Assembly: GCF_051020985.1 (NCBI RefSeq)
Contig: NC_134999.1
Location: forward strand, 24,337,160-24,401,159
Length of the DNA stretch: 64,000 bases
Source of the DNA: Nomia melanderi
Taxonomy: Eukaryota; Arthropoda; Insecta; Hymenoptera; Halictidae
Direction of reading: 5' to 3'
Part shown: positions 19,957-30,603 of the stretch, piece by piece
Layout: each line of letters opens with the position of its first letter
Numbering within the stretch: the stretch's first letter is position 1
The notes under the pieces: model-generated
What the model saw: only the letters and a program-made list of their open reading frames with translations
What the model was told of the DNA's origin: nothing
Database searches by the model: none
Program-made: the position numbers and the translations under genes

Positions 19957-21173
19957 ATGCAAGGGAATTTAGTACAGACTGTTTTCAGTTTTATCGCGAT
20001 ACTCGCTGGTTTTTTCGGCTTGCTGATTAACTTTGTGGAACCCTATTTACCTGGTTTGATAAGACGTGTATATTGTTATGGCAAGTTTCCTCGTAATACT
20101 TACCAGCCACCTAGAATCAAAGTAGAAATACCTAAAAGGTGAGCAAGGAAAATATAACAATGCCTATTTAGTGGTAATGAATACTAATGTTTTAGATGGT
20201 ACAAACATTGCTATGTTTTCGCTGCGCCAACTGTGAGTTACATATTGTATTTGGTAATTGGTAAATATATGTGGGATGGTAACGTACCGAAAAGTGTTAC
20301 GTGGGTACTGAATGTGGGTTTAGGGACAAACAGGCAATCATTAGGTAAGTGCAGTCTAATTATTAACAGTTATGCAGTTATTTTTTAATTCCCATTTCGC
20401 AATTACACTTTTAGTGTCTCCAGAAAATACATTAATAGCTATCTCGGCTTTAACTTTTCATTGTTGGAAGCGATTTTATGAAACACACTATGTAAATGTT
20501 TTTAGTGATAGCAAGATGAATATATTTCATTACATGATTATATATCCTCATTATGTGGGATGTTTGACATGCATTATAGGAGAATCTGAAGGATTTGTTG
20601 AAGGTAATTTTGTTCTCAAGTGTTTAACATTCTTTTAACTAGCATTTCTATCTAGCTGTACTGTGACACTAAATTTGCTGTTACATGCGAGTGTTCTTGA
20701 ACTTTTTATTGCAGGCTCTGAAGGCCATCTTTCCTGGAGAAGAGTTACTTATTCTAAACTAATTTGTGCACTGGTTATTGTGTTAGCATCGTATACTCAA
20801 CTTAGAACAAATTATATTCTTAGTAATTTGCGGAAAGATAAAAATGGTAAAGTCACTTCTACGGAGCATAAAATACCATATGGTGGTCTTTTCGAGTATA
20901 TATCAGGTGCATTGCAGATTTCAGAGATAACTGTTTATGTGTGCTTGTCAATAATTTTATGGCGAAGCTCTTCTTTTCATTATATCACGACATGGGTCTT
21001 AATAAATCAGGTATAAACAATCCCATTATATCAACTATGCATACTAGGAACTATTTACATTTATTTCTTCCTTTTTCCAGACATGTACCTCGATATTAAC
21101 GCATAGGTGGTACTTGAAAACGTTTAAAAATTATCCAAAATCAAGGAAAATTCTAATACCTTACCTCTTCTGA
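19957..21173 (+). CDS. Srd5a3: Polyprenol reductase, SRD5A3 family, copy 1
   Basis: Join 19957-20138, 20196-20344, 20415-20603, 20715-21010, 21081-21173; 302 residues, TGA. Family knowledge: an ER membrane enzyme that reduces polyprenol toward dolichol with NADPH for N-glycosylation; recent work places the step through polyprenal. Seen: an N-terminal hydrophobic segment, several membrane segments, the block NLRKDKNGKV..HKIPYGGLFEY (cofactor-side motif of steroid 5-alpha-reductase C-terminal domains) and the hallmark end RWYLKTFKNYPKSRKILIPYLF-type C-terminus. Splice phases 2, 1, 1, 0. The ATG follows a short leader shared with copy 2, and no upstream in-frame extension is needed. No inactivating change is visible in either copy. 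Confidence 0.92.
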
Positions 21174-21624
21174 ATATAATTATAATTATTTAAAATATTT
21201 GTTAAATGATTATATCGTTTGTAACGTTAAAGGTTTTTGTATTTCAGGAATGTATACATAAACAATGTTAAAGAATGTATACATAAATATGTTATAAATG
21301 ACCTTAAACATTCATTTATTTTACGATATTACATAATTTATTTTATCAACAATACCGTACCGACTGTCATTAAAAATCTCCATTTTTTCCACTGCCATGT
21401 CCTAAGTCGATATGGCAGAACGTCACATGAAAATGATAAGTCTATGTAGGTAACCCATCGACCACGTGACAAAAATTAACATTGGAGTCCAATCTATACT
21501 GTCTCTGTTCCTGGTGGCAGAATCAGGTTGTATGTCGGTGCAGCAGGATGTGACACAAAAATGGTAAAATGGTAAAATATACATACCTTGTCTATAATTA
21601 AATGAAAACTAAATACACGTTGAA

Positions 21625-21630
21625 AATAAA
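21625..21630 (+). promoter_or_regulatory. Candidate poly(A) signal for SRD5A3 copy 1
   Basis: AATAAA about 450 bp after the stop. Sequence 21174-21330 between them is homologous to the 3' flank of copy 2. Confidence 0.4.
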
Positions 21631-22404
21631 ATTGTTATATAGTTCTAAGACGTATTAACATTTCTATATAATTTTTGTATAATTATTTAATTCAAGGTTC
21701 AAATCGATGCACAATGGCACTGTAGTAGCATTCTCAGGAAAAATTACCCTCTCCATACTTACTTCTAACTGTTGCATAGAACTTTTGTAAACGTACACAA
21801 TTTGGAGCAGTTCTTTGAGCAAGGTGGTAGGGAAATGCTGTTTTTGAGTTGCTAGTGTGAGGGGAGTAAGTTAGCACCTCTGATTTACTGTCATTTTTCT
21901 TTTACCATTAAATTGAAATATCTAAACGATATAGGAAACAGTTGTGTATTTTCTAAACAGTGCTCACTTTTATTTATGTGGACAGAATATTTATATTAAT
22001 TGAATTGTTAGTAATTTGGTATTTGCAAGTTTACTTACATATACGACCGAGTGAATTGTATATGCAGTAGTATATAGGTACTGCATATGGAATTTCTTTA
22101 TGAGTCACTATGTAAGTATATATTTATTGTACTTAAGGACATAATACTTATATACATGTAGTTATTTGTAAACAAATTTAAGGATTCCAAGTGCTTGCTG
22201 AAGTTCTATAATATAATTTGTATTTAAGAGGAAATATTGTATATTTAACTGTAATTATATTTTTGATTAAAGTATAGTATTTAGTAGGTAAATTAAATTA
22301 TCTGTGAAATATGTTTGTTTTATGTATTTAATATGCATATCAGCATAAATGATGCAGTATTGTGAGCTTCAACTAATTTTGTAATCATACATATGTCATA
22401 GATA

Positions 22405-24084
22405 ATGGCCAAGTCGGATAATATTAAAGACTATACTGTTGCTACGGAAGAAAGTATTCTCGTATGTACACATTTATTTATTGACTTATAATTATAAATA
22501 TTGTCATCAACTGTAATTCTCTTGTACTTTATTTCTTACTAAAACGGATTTCGTTGCATTACATTTATAATATATTTCCCAGAGCTTCGCTTCATATTTT
22601 GTGTTAACACAATTATTATTTTTCATTTTTACTGGTAATTTGATTGTCACGTGCAGTGTGGTGATGGTATGAAAGAACACCTTGAGCCTAGATTCGAGTG
22701 TCCTATTTGTTTAAATTGGCTACGCGATCCAGTTTTAACATCTTGTGGTCATAAATTCTGTTCGCAATGTATATACACTTGGCTTCAGTAAGTTACATTA
22801 CGAATGTAAAGTTAACAAACATATTTACATATATATATATATCTGTACATAGAATTTATGTTTACCAAATAATTTTTATTTGTAGAAAGGAAGGTGCTTG
22901 TTGTCCAGTTGATAGTCGGCCATTAAAATCAGAAAGTGATTTATTCAGAGATTTATATACAAGCAGGGAGATATCACAACAACGGACACCTTGTCCTTAT
23001 CAACAGTTTGGTTGTGAGATTAAATTATCTCCAGTGGATATGGAAGCTCATACAAATAAATGTACATATAAAAGAAGTCTTCCAAATTCACAAAATGTTT
23101 ATTGCCATTTTAAAAATGTTGGCTGTATAGAAGTCTTTAATAGAGAAGATGATTTGCATGCACATTTAGAGACAAATATTAGCCTCCATTTAACTGTTAG
23201 TCCCTTTTATTTTCAATTTGATTATATTCATTCCGAATATAGACATCTGACTAGCCACCTATTTTGTAGATGATTTTAAAAACATTACCACAGTCGTCAA
23301 CAGCGCAAAATCATGCAAATGCACTAGCTGCTGAATCAAAATTATGGGACCCGCCACCCAAAGGTGCAACATCTATGACTAATAATGAACCATCGTTAGA
23401 GTGGCAACAGTTGTTGAAGTAAATCCAATCTTATTTTTCATGCAAATCATTTTCAAACACCAAAGTACCATATATCTCTTTTTTAGGAATCTCTATGAAA
23501 GAATAGTGATACTGGAGCAGCAAAACAAAGAACTTTCCATTACCGTATCCAATCAAAAAACTCAACTTACAACCTTGCAAACTTCTCTGAGATTCAATCA
23601 GGAAGAAATGTTTTTGCGTAGCTGTAATGGTGTTTATATTTGGAGATTACATTCCTTTCATGAAAAGCTTGAAAGTATGATGACCGATTCTTTAAAAATG
23701 TTTTATAGTCCTGGTTTCTACACCAGTCCTAATGGATATAAAATATGCGCTAGAATTAATATATCCTCAAAAGATCCAGAATTTCTGTCGGTGCTTCTTC
23801 ATATAATGAAATCAGAAAATGACGATGGCTTGGATTGGCCATTTAATGGTATAATGCACTTTATTTTAGTGCATCCACATAACCAAGAAAAAGATATACG
23901 AGAAATAACTTCATCGAAACCAGATCTAGAAGCATTTAGAAAACCTATTTGTGAACTGAATAAACGGAGTTTCGGTTATACAGAATTTGTACGAGTCCGA
24001 GACTTACCAGACTTTTTACAAAACGATTGCTTAATCTTTAGGATCGAAGTTCGTACTCAAGATAGATTAAATATGTTAATATAA
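22405..24084 (+). CDS. Traf6: TRAF6-type E3 ubiquitin ligase / adaptor
   Basis: Join 22405-22461, 22657-22787, 22886-23195, 23270-23418, 23487-24084; 414 residues, TAA. Family knowledge: cytoplasmic adaptor and K63-ubiquitin ligase in Toll/IL-1-type and TNF-type NF-kB/JNK signalling. Seen: RING finger 34-72 (CPIC..C.H.FC..C..CPVD, with Asp as last ligand as in TRAF6), TRAF-type zinc fingers from about 85 to 150 (CPYQQFGC, CHFKNVGC), a coiled coil at about 217-250 and a C-terminal MATH/TRAF domain from 262 (NGVYIWRL, YSPGFYT, PWPF-like DWPFNG, KSFGY-like RSFGYTEF). The zinc-finger region is short relative to vertebrate TRAF6. The gene lies between the two SRD5A3 copies and is itself single-copy here. 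A non-coding 5' exon may exist upstream. Confidence 0.92.
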
Positions 24085-24360
24085 TGCTAATTGTTTGAGT
24101 CAGTTACTCTAAATACAAGTATTAGTTTTATTTTACTATGGTGGGTGAGTTGTAAATTACACTGAATACTACATTTTTGTACATTTTCTGCTGGCATCTT
24201 TTCTACGTGTATCCTTCATTGCAGTATGTACTAAGAAAAACTTGTATATTTTATATTAATTATTAATTTTAGGTTCTAAGTTAATTTAGAATATTTATAT
24301 GTAATGGAACAAAGTCCGTCCCTTAATTATTCTTGTAATATAAACAGCGCTTATAATATA

Positions 24361-24366
24361 AATAAA
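24361..24366 (+). promoter_or_regulatory. Poly(A) signal for TRAF6
   Basis: AATAAA 277 bp after the stop and about 215 bp before the leader of SRD5A3 copy 2. Confidence 0.55.
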
Positions 24367-24580
24367 CTTTGTAAATTATAATTATCTGTAAAGTTTCTAA
24401 AATATTACTCTTTAATATTATTAAAATAATTAACACATTTACCAGTAACTTAAACGTTGTTTAATAAATGTAATTGCAGATTATTGTTATTATTTAATTA
24501 ATTGTTTTTTTAATTGTTACAGTAACTTGTGGTGTATCCAAGAATAGTACAGGTCACGTTCAAAAGAATTTTCTAAGTAC

Positions 24581-24599
24581 AAACAAGATCCGAGTTATA
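24581..24599 (+). promoter_or_regulatory. Conserved leader element of SRD5A3 copy 2
   Basis: Same 19 bp as 19915-19933, 32 bp upstream of the ATG. Confidence 0.55.
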
Positions 24600-24630
24600 T
24601 ACTGAGTCTCTAATACAATTTAATTCCAAA

Positions 24631-25854
24631 ATGCAATTAAATTTCATAAATATTGTGTTTAGTTTTGCTGCAATATTTACTGGTATTTTTGGCTTACTGG
24701 TTAATTTTGTGGAACCTTATTTACCTGTTTCAATAACACGTACATATCGTTATGGCAAGTATTCTGATAATACTTACCAGCCAATTGTAGCGAAAGCAGA
24801 AGTACCTAAAAGGTGAGTAAGGAAAATATATCAATACCTATTTAAAGTAATAAATACTAATGTTTTAGATGGTTCAAACATTTCTATGTTCTTGCTGCAC
24901 CAGCTTCAAGTTACATATTATATTTGGTAATTGATAAATATATGTGGAATGGTAACGTACCAAAGAGTGTTATGTGGGTATTGAATATGGGTTTAGGAAC
25001 AAATAGGCAATCATTAGGTGAGTGCAGTCTACCAAATTATTAACAGTTATGCATTTATTTTTTAATTTTCATTTCGCAATTATACTTCTAGTATCTGCAG
25101 AAAATACATTTATAGCTATTTTGGTTTTCACTCCTCATTGTTGGAAACGATTTTATGAAACACATTATGTAAATATTTTTAGTGATAAAATGATGAATAT
25201 ATCTCATTATTTAATTGGACTTTATCATTATGTGGGAACTTTAATGTGCGTTATAGGTGAATCTGAAGGATTTATTGAAGGTAATTTTGTTTTCAAATGT
25301 TTAAAATTCTTTTAACAAGCATTTCTATTTAGCTGTACGACTGTGACACTAAATTTGCTGTTATATGCAAATGTTTTTGAACTTTTTATTGCAGGTTCTG
25401 AAAGCCATCTTTCCTGGAGAAGAGTTACTTATTCTAAACTAATTTGTGCACTGGTTATTGTGTTAGCATCGTATACTCAACTTAGAGCTAATTATATTCT
25501 TAGCAATTTGCGAAAAGATAAAAATGGTAAAGTCACTTCTACGGAGCATAAAATACCATATGGTGGTCTTTTCGAGTATGTGTCAGGTGCATTACAGATT
25601 ACAGAGATAACTATTTATGTATGCATGTCAATAATTTTATGGCAAAGCTCTTCATTTCATTGTGTCACAATATGGGTCTTAGTAAATCAGGTACAAAAAA
25701 TCCCATTATATCAATTATGCATACTAGAAACTATTTACATTTATTTCTTCCTTTTTTTTAGATATCTACCGCAGCATTAACGCATAAGTGGTACTTGAAA
25801 ACATTTAAAAATTATCCAAAATCAAGGAAAATTTTACTACCTTATCTCTTCTGA
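24631..25854 (+). CDS. Srd5a3: Polyprenol reductase, SRD5A3 family, copy 2
   Basis: Join 24631-24812, 24869-25017, 25092-25280, 25395-25690, 25762-25854; 302 residues, with the same exon lengths (182, 149, 189, 296, 93) and phases as copy 1. It keeps the C-terminal reductase motifs (NLRKDKNGKV, GGLFEY, NYPKSRKILLPYLF). Exon 1 differs from copy 1 at about 40% of residues (for example GLIRRVYCYGKF versus SITRTYRYGKY), while exon 4 is close to 90% identical. Introns align well between copies. All splice sites are canonical and no stop is seen, so both copies look functional. Which one keeps the ancestral role cannot be told from sequence alone. Confidence 0.92.
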
Positions 25855-25995
25855 ATATAATTATAATTATTTAAAATATTTATTAAATGGTTATATCGTT
25901 TGTAACGTTAAAAGTGTTTGTATTTCAGGAATGTATACATAAACAATATTAAAGAATAATGACCTTAAATATTCATTTATTTTACAGTACATATA

Positions 25996-26001
25996 AATAA
26001 A
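25996..26001 (+). promoter_or_regulatory. Candidate poly(A) signal for SRD5A3 copy 2
   Basis: AATAAA 142 bp after the stop, about 65 bp from the oppositely oriented signal of OST3. Confidence 0.5.
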
Positions 26002-26066
26002 TGTAAATTGTGATTATGATGTAACAATTAACAAATACGAGAACTTAAATATTATGTTCAAATCCT

Positions 26067-26072
26067 TTTATT
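26067..26072 (-). promoter_or_regulatory. Poly(A) signal for OST3/MagT1 (minus strand)
   Basis: TTTATT on the plus strand is AATAAA on the minus strand, about 90 bp beyond the predicted stop in the 16-nt terminal exon, supporting that exon choice. Confidence 0.55.
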
Positions 26073-26158
26073 ATGCATCTTAGTACTTAATATTGGTGGG
26101 CAAGTTGAAAGTTTCTTTTGCAATATATACAAATGATGACTTCCTACACTTACTCCTT

Positions 26159-27846
26159 TTATTTGAACAGTAAACTGCAACAGATCAATTATTCTTCACT
26201 AAATTAAATCGTAATATTGATTGTTCGGAAAATATAAAAAATGGAGTATATTAATATGTTCATTTTATAACGTTAAGAATATATTAATATACTCCATGTT
26301 GATAATAATAATTAATGACTGCTTCTAAATAATTTGATTTTCCCATACCTGTAAGGATATCCTTGTGCTTTGTTCCTAAATGTGGATAACAATAGACTGA
26401 AAAAGATGGCGACTAATGCCGCGCCTATCGCAGCAAATATACGTCGCTTTTTTACATCACCTTTACGAGATGCAGCTTCAGTCATTAAAATCATGCCTAA
26501 TACCACAGCTCCATTTAAAACCATAACTATATATGTTTCCAGTATAAACTGAGCTTGAGAAGAAGTATGAATGTACGCCACATTCCCACTGGATGATTTA
26601 TGTATAAATGGAGGTGCTCTAATGTGATTCCACATTTGTCCAGAAATCATTGTAAGTGTGAAAAACTGTAAAAAATATTATTTTAAAGGAAATCAGCATA
26701 GAAATTATCTAGGTTACAATATAGTATATTACCAGTGCACCAAGTCCCCAAATTGTTTTATTGTAGATGAAGTCTAAATTATTGCGTCTTACATACAAGA
26801 ATCCTCCAATAAGTACCAGTAACATAATTATTGCTACTGTTCCAGAATAGTTTGGTGGTCTAAATACTCTAATCTATAACGTGTTAAAAAATGTTATAAA
26901 CAAGTTTAGTTTACTCTTATCATGCATATATTTGTAATCACCTGAATATCAGTGCGCTCAGATATCCATTTTGCAATTGCTTCTGCACTAAATCCTATTC
27001 TTTGAATATCCATGGTATCTGCAGGCTTTGGCTTTCCTTTCGGAGGAAAGTGCATATAGACCGGCGCAGTATTCAGTCTCATCTACAAAGCAACTCCAGT
27101 TAAACAAAAGCATATTATTATTATTCTAAATAACCAATGTTTTTAATACCATTTGAAATACGTCTGATCCTTCATCAAAGTCTACAGAAGCAAAGAATAA
27201 CTTCTTCGAATGAGACTGCAGATATCTAAATGAATTTGCAACTATCACAAATTCATCATCCGCGTATCTGCAAAACAATGATTATATGAATATCACAAAC
27301 ATGGTTTCCACATTACAAATCATTTATAATGAAGAAAAACAATTACCTGCAAATTTGACATTGCCTTTGAGGTGCTCTAGCAGTGAACATAACTATAACA
27401 GAATAATTTCTCGGTGTAGTGCGTACATATTCCTTAAACTTTGCTCCATTAAATTTGATTACAGGTCTTGTGAGAGCCAGCTCTGTTAATTGTTGTACAC
27501 GATCTGATAAGGAGGAGCCTTGGGTCTGAAATAAACAGGTAAGCCATAAATAACACTGAAATTATTAATTTTTAGGTTACCAATTATAGGTTAAGTACAT
27601 TAAACTATTACATGGGAAAGTTACAAATAACATACACTATTCTTTACAATGACTGACAAAAACTAGCTATTAAAATTCATGAAAAATTTCTGAAAATAAG
27701 CCCAAGTAATTAATAGAGTAATTAACTTATATATGACAGGTATTGTAAAGGTAAAAAATTCTTACATTTTTGGTCCTATATTGACAACAAACATAATTTA
27801 AACTCAAAACTAGCCCTAAAAATATAATGTACTGTCTACAGTCCAT
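26159..27846 (-). CDS. Magt1: Oligosaccharyltransferase OST3/OST6-type subunit (MagT1/TUSC3 family)
   Basis: Minus-strand join 27846-27766, 27525-27347, 27267-27150, 27082-26942, 26873-26733, 26665-26349, 26174-26159; 330 residues, close to the family's usual 335. Family knowledge: ER membrane thiol-oxidoreductase subunit of the STT3B-type oligosaccharyltransferase, helping glycosylate sites near cysteines. Seen: signal peptide (YIIFLGLVLSLNYVCCQ), thioredoxin-fold domain with CXXC at 83-86 (CQIC), then four membrane helices (TVAIIMLLVLIGGFLYV, IWGLGALFFTLTMISG, YIVMVLNGAVVLGMIL, AAIGAALVAIFFSLLL). The last six codons sit partly in a 16-nt exon giving YPYSLLFK, matching the YPYSFL-type family C-terminus. 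If the last donor is skipped, the preceding exon reads on to RYGKIKLFRSSH and a TAA (about 26314-26312). Confidence 0.92.
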
Positions 27847-28225
27847 TTTAAACAACTATCCCAGTAACTTTTTACACTTTTAAGTCCAGAACACGTTACA
27901 GCTGTAGAACCATAGATAACTCATTGGCGTATTCAATACAACGTGGCATTTGACGTATATACCTGCCGGTACTCTACATTCTGACAACTTTGATATTAAT
28001 AAGAATATATTAATTGCATAATAAAATATTTAACATGAACTTTTCATTTACTATCGTTAACTACTGATAAATAAAATACAGATTATCCTATATTCAATAA
28101 ATTTAATAATTTTTTAATATCTCTCACAAATTCATTGAAAATAGATAATATGTGTGATTTAATATAAAATTTTATATTAGTAATTAAACATTCTTTATTA
28201 TTTATCAATTAACTATGTAAAATTA

Positions 28226-28327
28226 TTACTTTAATCGAAACGGCCATCTTAGAACAAGATTAGCAGTTTTCTGTTTCTTTGAATGCCATTGATTTTTTAG
28301 TTTCCTACGTTTATTATTAGATGGCAT
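28226..28327 (-). CDS. Possible 33-residue basic small protein
   Basis: Minus-strand ATG to TAA: MPSNNKRRKLKNQWHSKKQK then TANLVLRWPFRLK. It is very rich in Lys/Arg, its start follows a purine-rich GATA context, and an AATAAA lies about 30 nt after the stop (28199-28194). In AT-rich DNA such a basic short frame can arise by chance. I recognise no family; it could also be the last exon of a longer minus-strand gene. Confidence 0.25.
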   Translation of the reverse strand: MPSNNKRRKLKNQWHSKKQKTANLVLRWPFRLK

Positions 28328-28863
28328 TATCGCCTACTTAATGAATAATTAAATAACAAAATATTGATTTAATTACTTTTTTATTTAATTAAGGTACACA
28401 CTTTGAGATTTTCTTAGCATTATTCACATCAAATTCGAATAAACAATTTGTCATGTGTAAAATCTGCATTTTATTCTATTTGTATTATTGTTTCTATTAC
28501 TTTTTATTGTATTATTTTTTTTATTACTTTTTATAGTATAATTTCAATGTGAAGCATATAGTCTTCATTATTCACGACAATAATAAATCTTCAACAGACT
28601 AATGTCATTAAATTTTTTAAATAAAAATGAATGAAAACAAAATAAATATTTCATTATATAAAGCAATGTTAAATATAATCACAATTAACGTCAATCTAAC
28701 ATAAAATCAAAATTAATCAGAACAGGGTGCGAAGACAAGAAAATCTTTAAATTTCGTTGTGCAAAGGAATATTAATATTATTAATATTATTAATATTATT
28801 AATATTATTTGTACATTGAATCATTTGTTTTGTTACACTGATGTTAATTGTGATTATGTTTAA

Positions 28864-29190
28864 CCCTTTGCGGACGAAGATTCTTTGAAATGTACGAAAC
28901 CTTCAAGAGATAGAGATAAATTGTATATCAATTGCATAATTAATAGAAAAAAGGGAAACTACATCCTAATCTCTTGCTGTTCAAATAATTAAATCATTTG
29001 TCTGCGACTTAGGCTTCCAAATATGAACATTTCATCTCGTCTAGACTAATTGTAAGTCGCAGACAAATGATTTAATTACTTGAACAACAAGAGATTAGAA
29101 CGTCGTTTCCCTTTTTTCTATTAATTAAGCAATTGATGTATAATTTTGGTTAGAAAGGTTACATTTCAAAGAATCTTCGCCCGCAAAGGG
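28864..29190. mobile_element. Foldback (long hairpin) family A MITE
   Basis: TTAA (28860-28863, 29191-29194) flanks a 327-bp near-palindrome. The left arm starts CCCTTTGCGGACGAAGATTC; the right arm ends GAATCTTCGCCCGCAAAGGG. Arms of about 150 bp pair, including AATGATTTAATTACTTGAAC opposite GTTCAAATAATTAAATCATT. It looks like two family A units head to head. Confidence 0.9.
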
Positions 29191-30603
29191 TTAAACGTCG
29201 ATTAACGTCAATCCAATATAAAATCAAGATTGCTCAGAACAGGGTGCAAAGACATTTAATCTTTAAATGTCGAGATGCGAATGAAGAATAGCAGGGAAGG
29301 GTCCGAAGATGTCACGGGGCTGATTTTATTGCAATATACGGAGGTAGGGAGGACGAGAACGTTACAGGGTACACCTGGTAACTTCGCATTCCTATAGAGA
29401 CTCGATGCACCCGAAAACAGCTGTTTCCTACGTGCAATATAACACCCGCCAAAACGGGAATCATTACTATCAATTTTCCTGTTCTACTCCTTGCCAATGT
29501 TGAATAAATTCCACTGAAAGTAGAATCTTCATTGTATACATTATTTTTGCAAGTATCGAAGGATGTAGCTTCATTTGAAATTTCAGGTGAAACATTGCGC
29601 GGGAATGGTCTTTTTCTTCCCCTTGGACTCCTCAGGGGTGTACCTACCAATTTCACCTCTGAACTCCGATTTTCTGTTAGGAAAATTGTAATATTTTCGG
29701 TTTTGTAATTCAAAGTTCGTCAGGTTCCTTGAATTGTCTATTTTGGCATTGCACATTTGCAATTCTTTTTCATTCATCCTTCCTCTTATTAAATATTCTT
29801 CAGAATTTTACCACAATCTATTTCTATGTTTTATGTTAACAATTACTTATGCTAAATTTGGAATTTTAAACTTTCTGCAGGACTCAGAATTAGTTCGCAA
29901 ATCCACGTCAATTTTAAACAAATTCAACTGTCTCTACCCTTTAAACAATCTTCTGAATGATGTATTAAGCTGCTCCATAAGTTTTTTATGGTTTAATTGC
30001 AATGATTCGTTAGAAATGCTGGAAAGACAGACTTTTGGAGAAAAGAAAGAAAATAGATTGATGGAAGATGCATTGACTACATCAATAAAATGAAAGGTAC
30101 TTTCGAGACAAGCTAATACTACAGAATATTAAATAAATGGCGAAGAAGGTCGCTATTTTGTAAACAATCTTCTGTATAGTGTATTAAACTTCCCCATAAG
30201 ATCTTCACGATCTAATTGCAAAAGAAGATAGATTAACAAAATGAAAAGTACTTTCGAGACAAGCAACTATTAAATATCAAAGCCGAGAATTGCTACGCTA
30301 CTGGAAGAATGGGTGGGCCATCAGCAACGGATTGGCCCGTTGCGCAACGGAGGCCCGTTGATTCGTCGTCTCGTGCACATGGTCCGAAATAACTGCCTTT
30401 TCAAATCAGAAAAACCGGTACGTTGCGCCAAGGGACGTCTGCACGAAGGGTGGGCGATGGAATCGCATTCGCGGTTCAGGATTCGACGCGTGAAGACGTG
30501 TCATGTATTTCTAAGCTTCCTTTTCGAGTTCCTTCATTAAACCTGTTATTCATCTAACGTTTTGTTTATTGCGTGTGTCACTTGTTTTTCAAATTATCCC
30601 ACC

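Larger units (their letters stand above)
27847..30603. other. Intergenic region between OST3 and HMMR
   Basis: AT-rich. Contains the small basic frame at 28226-28327, a (TTAATA)n microsatellite at 28768-28810, a foldback MITE at 28864-29190 flanked by 80-bp direct repeats, and a 134-codon minus-strand open frame at 29312-29713 that I cannot tie to a family. 30300-30600 is GC-richer and probably contains the HMMR promoter and 5' UTR. Confidence 0.55.

Noticed and set aside
29312..29713. 134-codon minus-strand frame between OST3 and HMMR
   Set aside because: It lacks an ATG start, has a competing 64-codon frame in the same DNA and matches no family; kept only as a note in the intergenic entry.
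30313..30540. 75-codon frame upstream of HMMR
   Set aside because: No domain, a stop before the HMMR ATG and no useful splice link; probably promoter or 5' UTR sequence.
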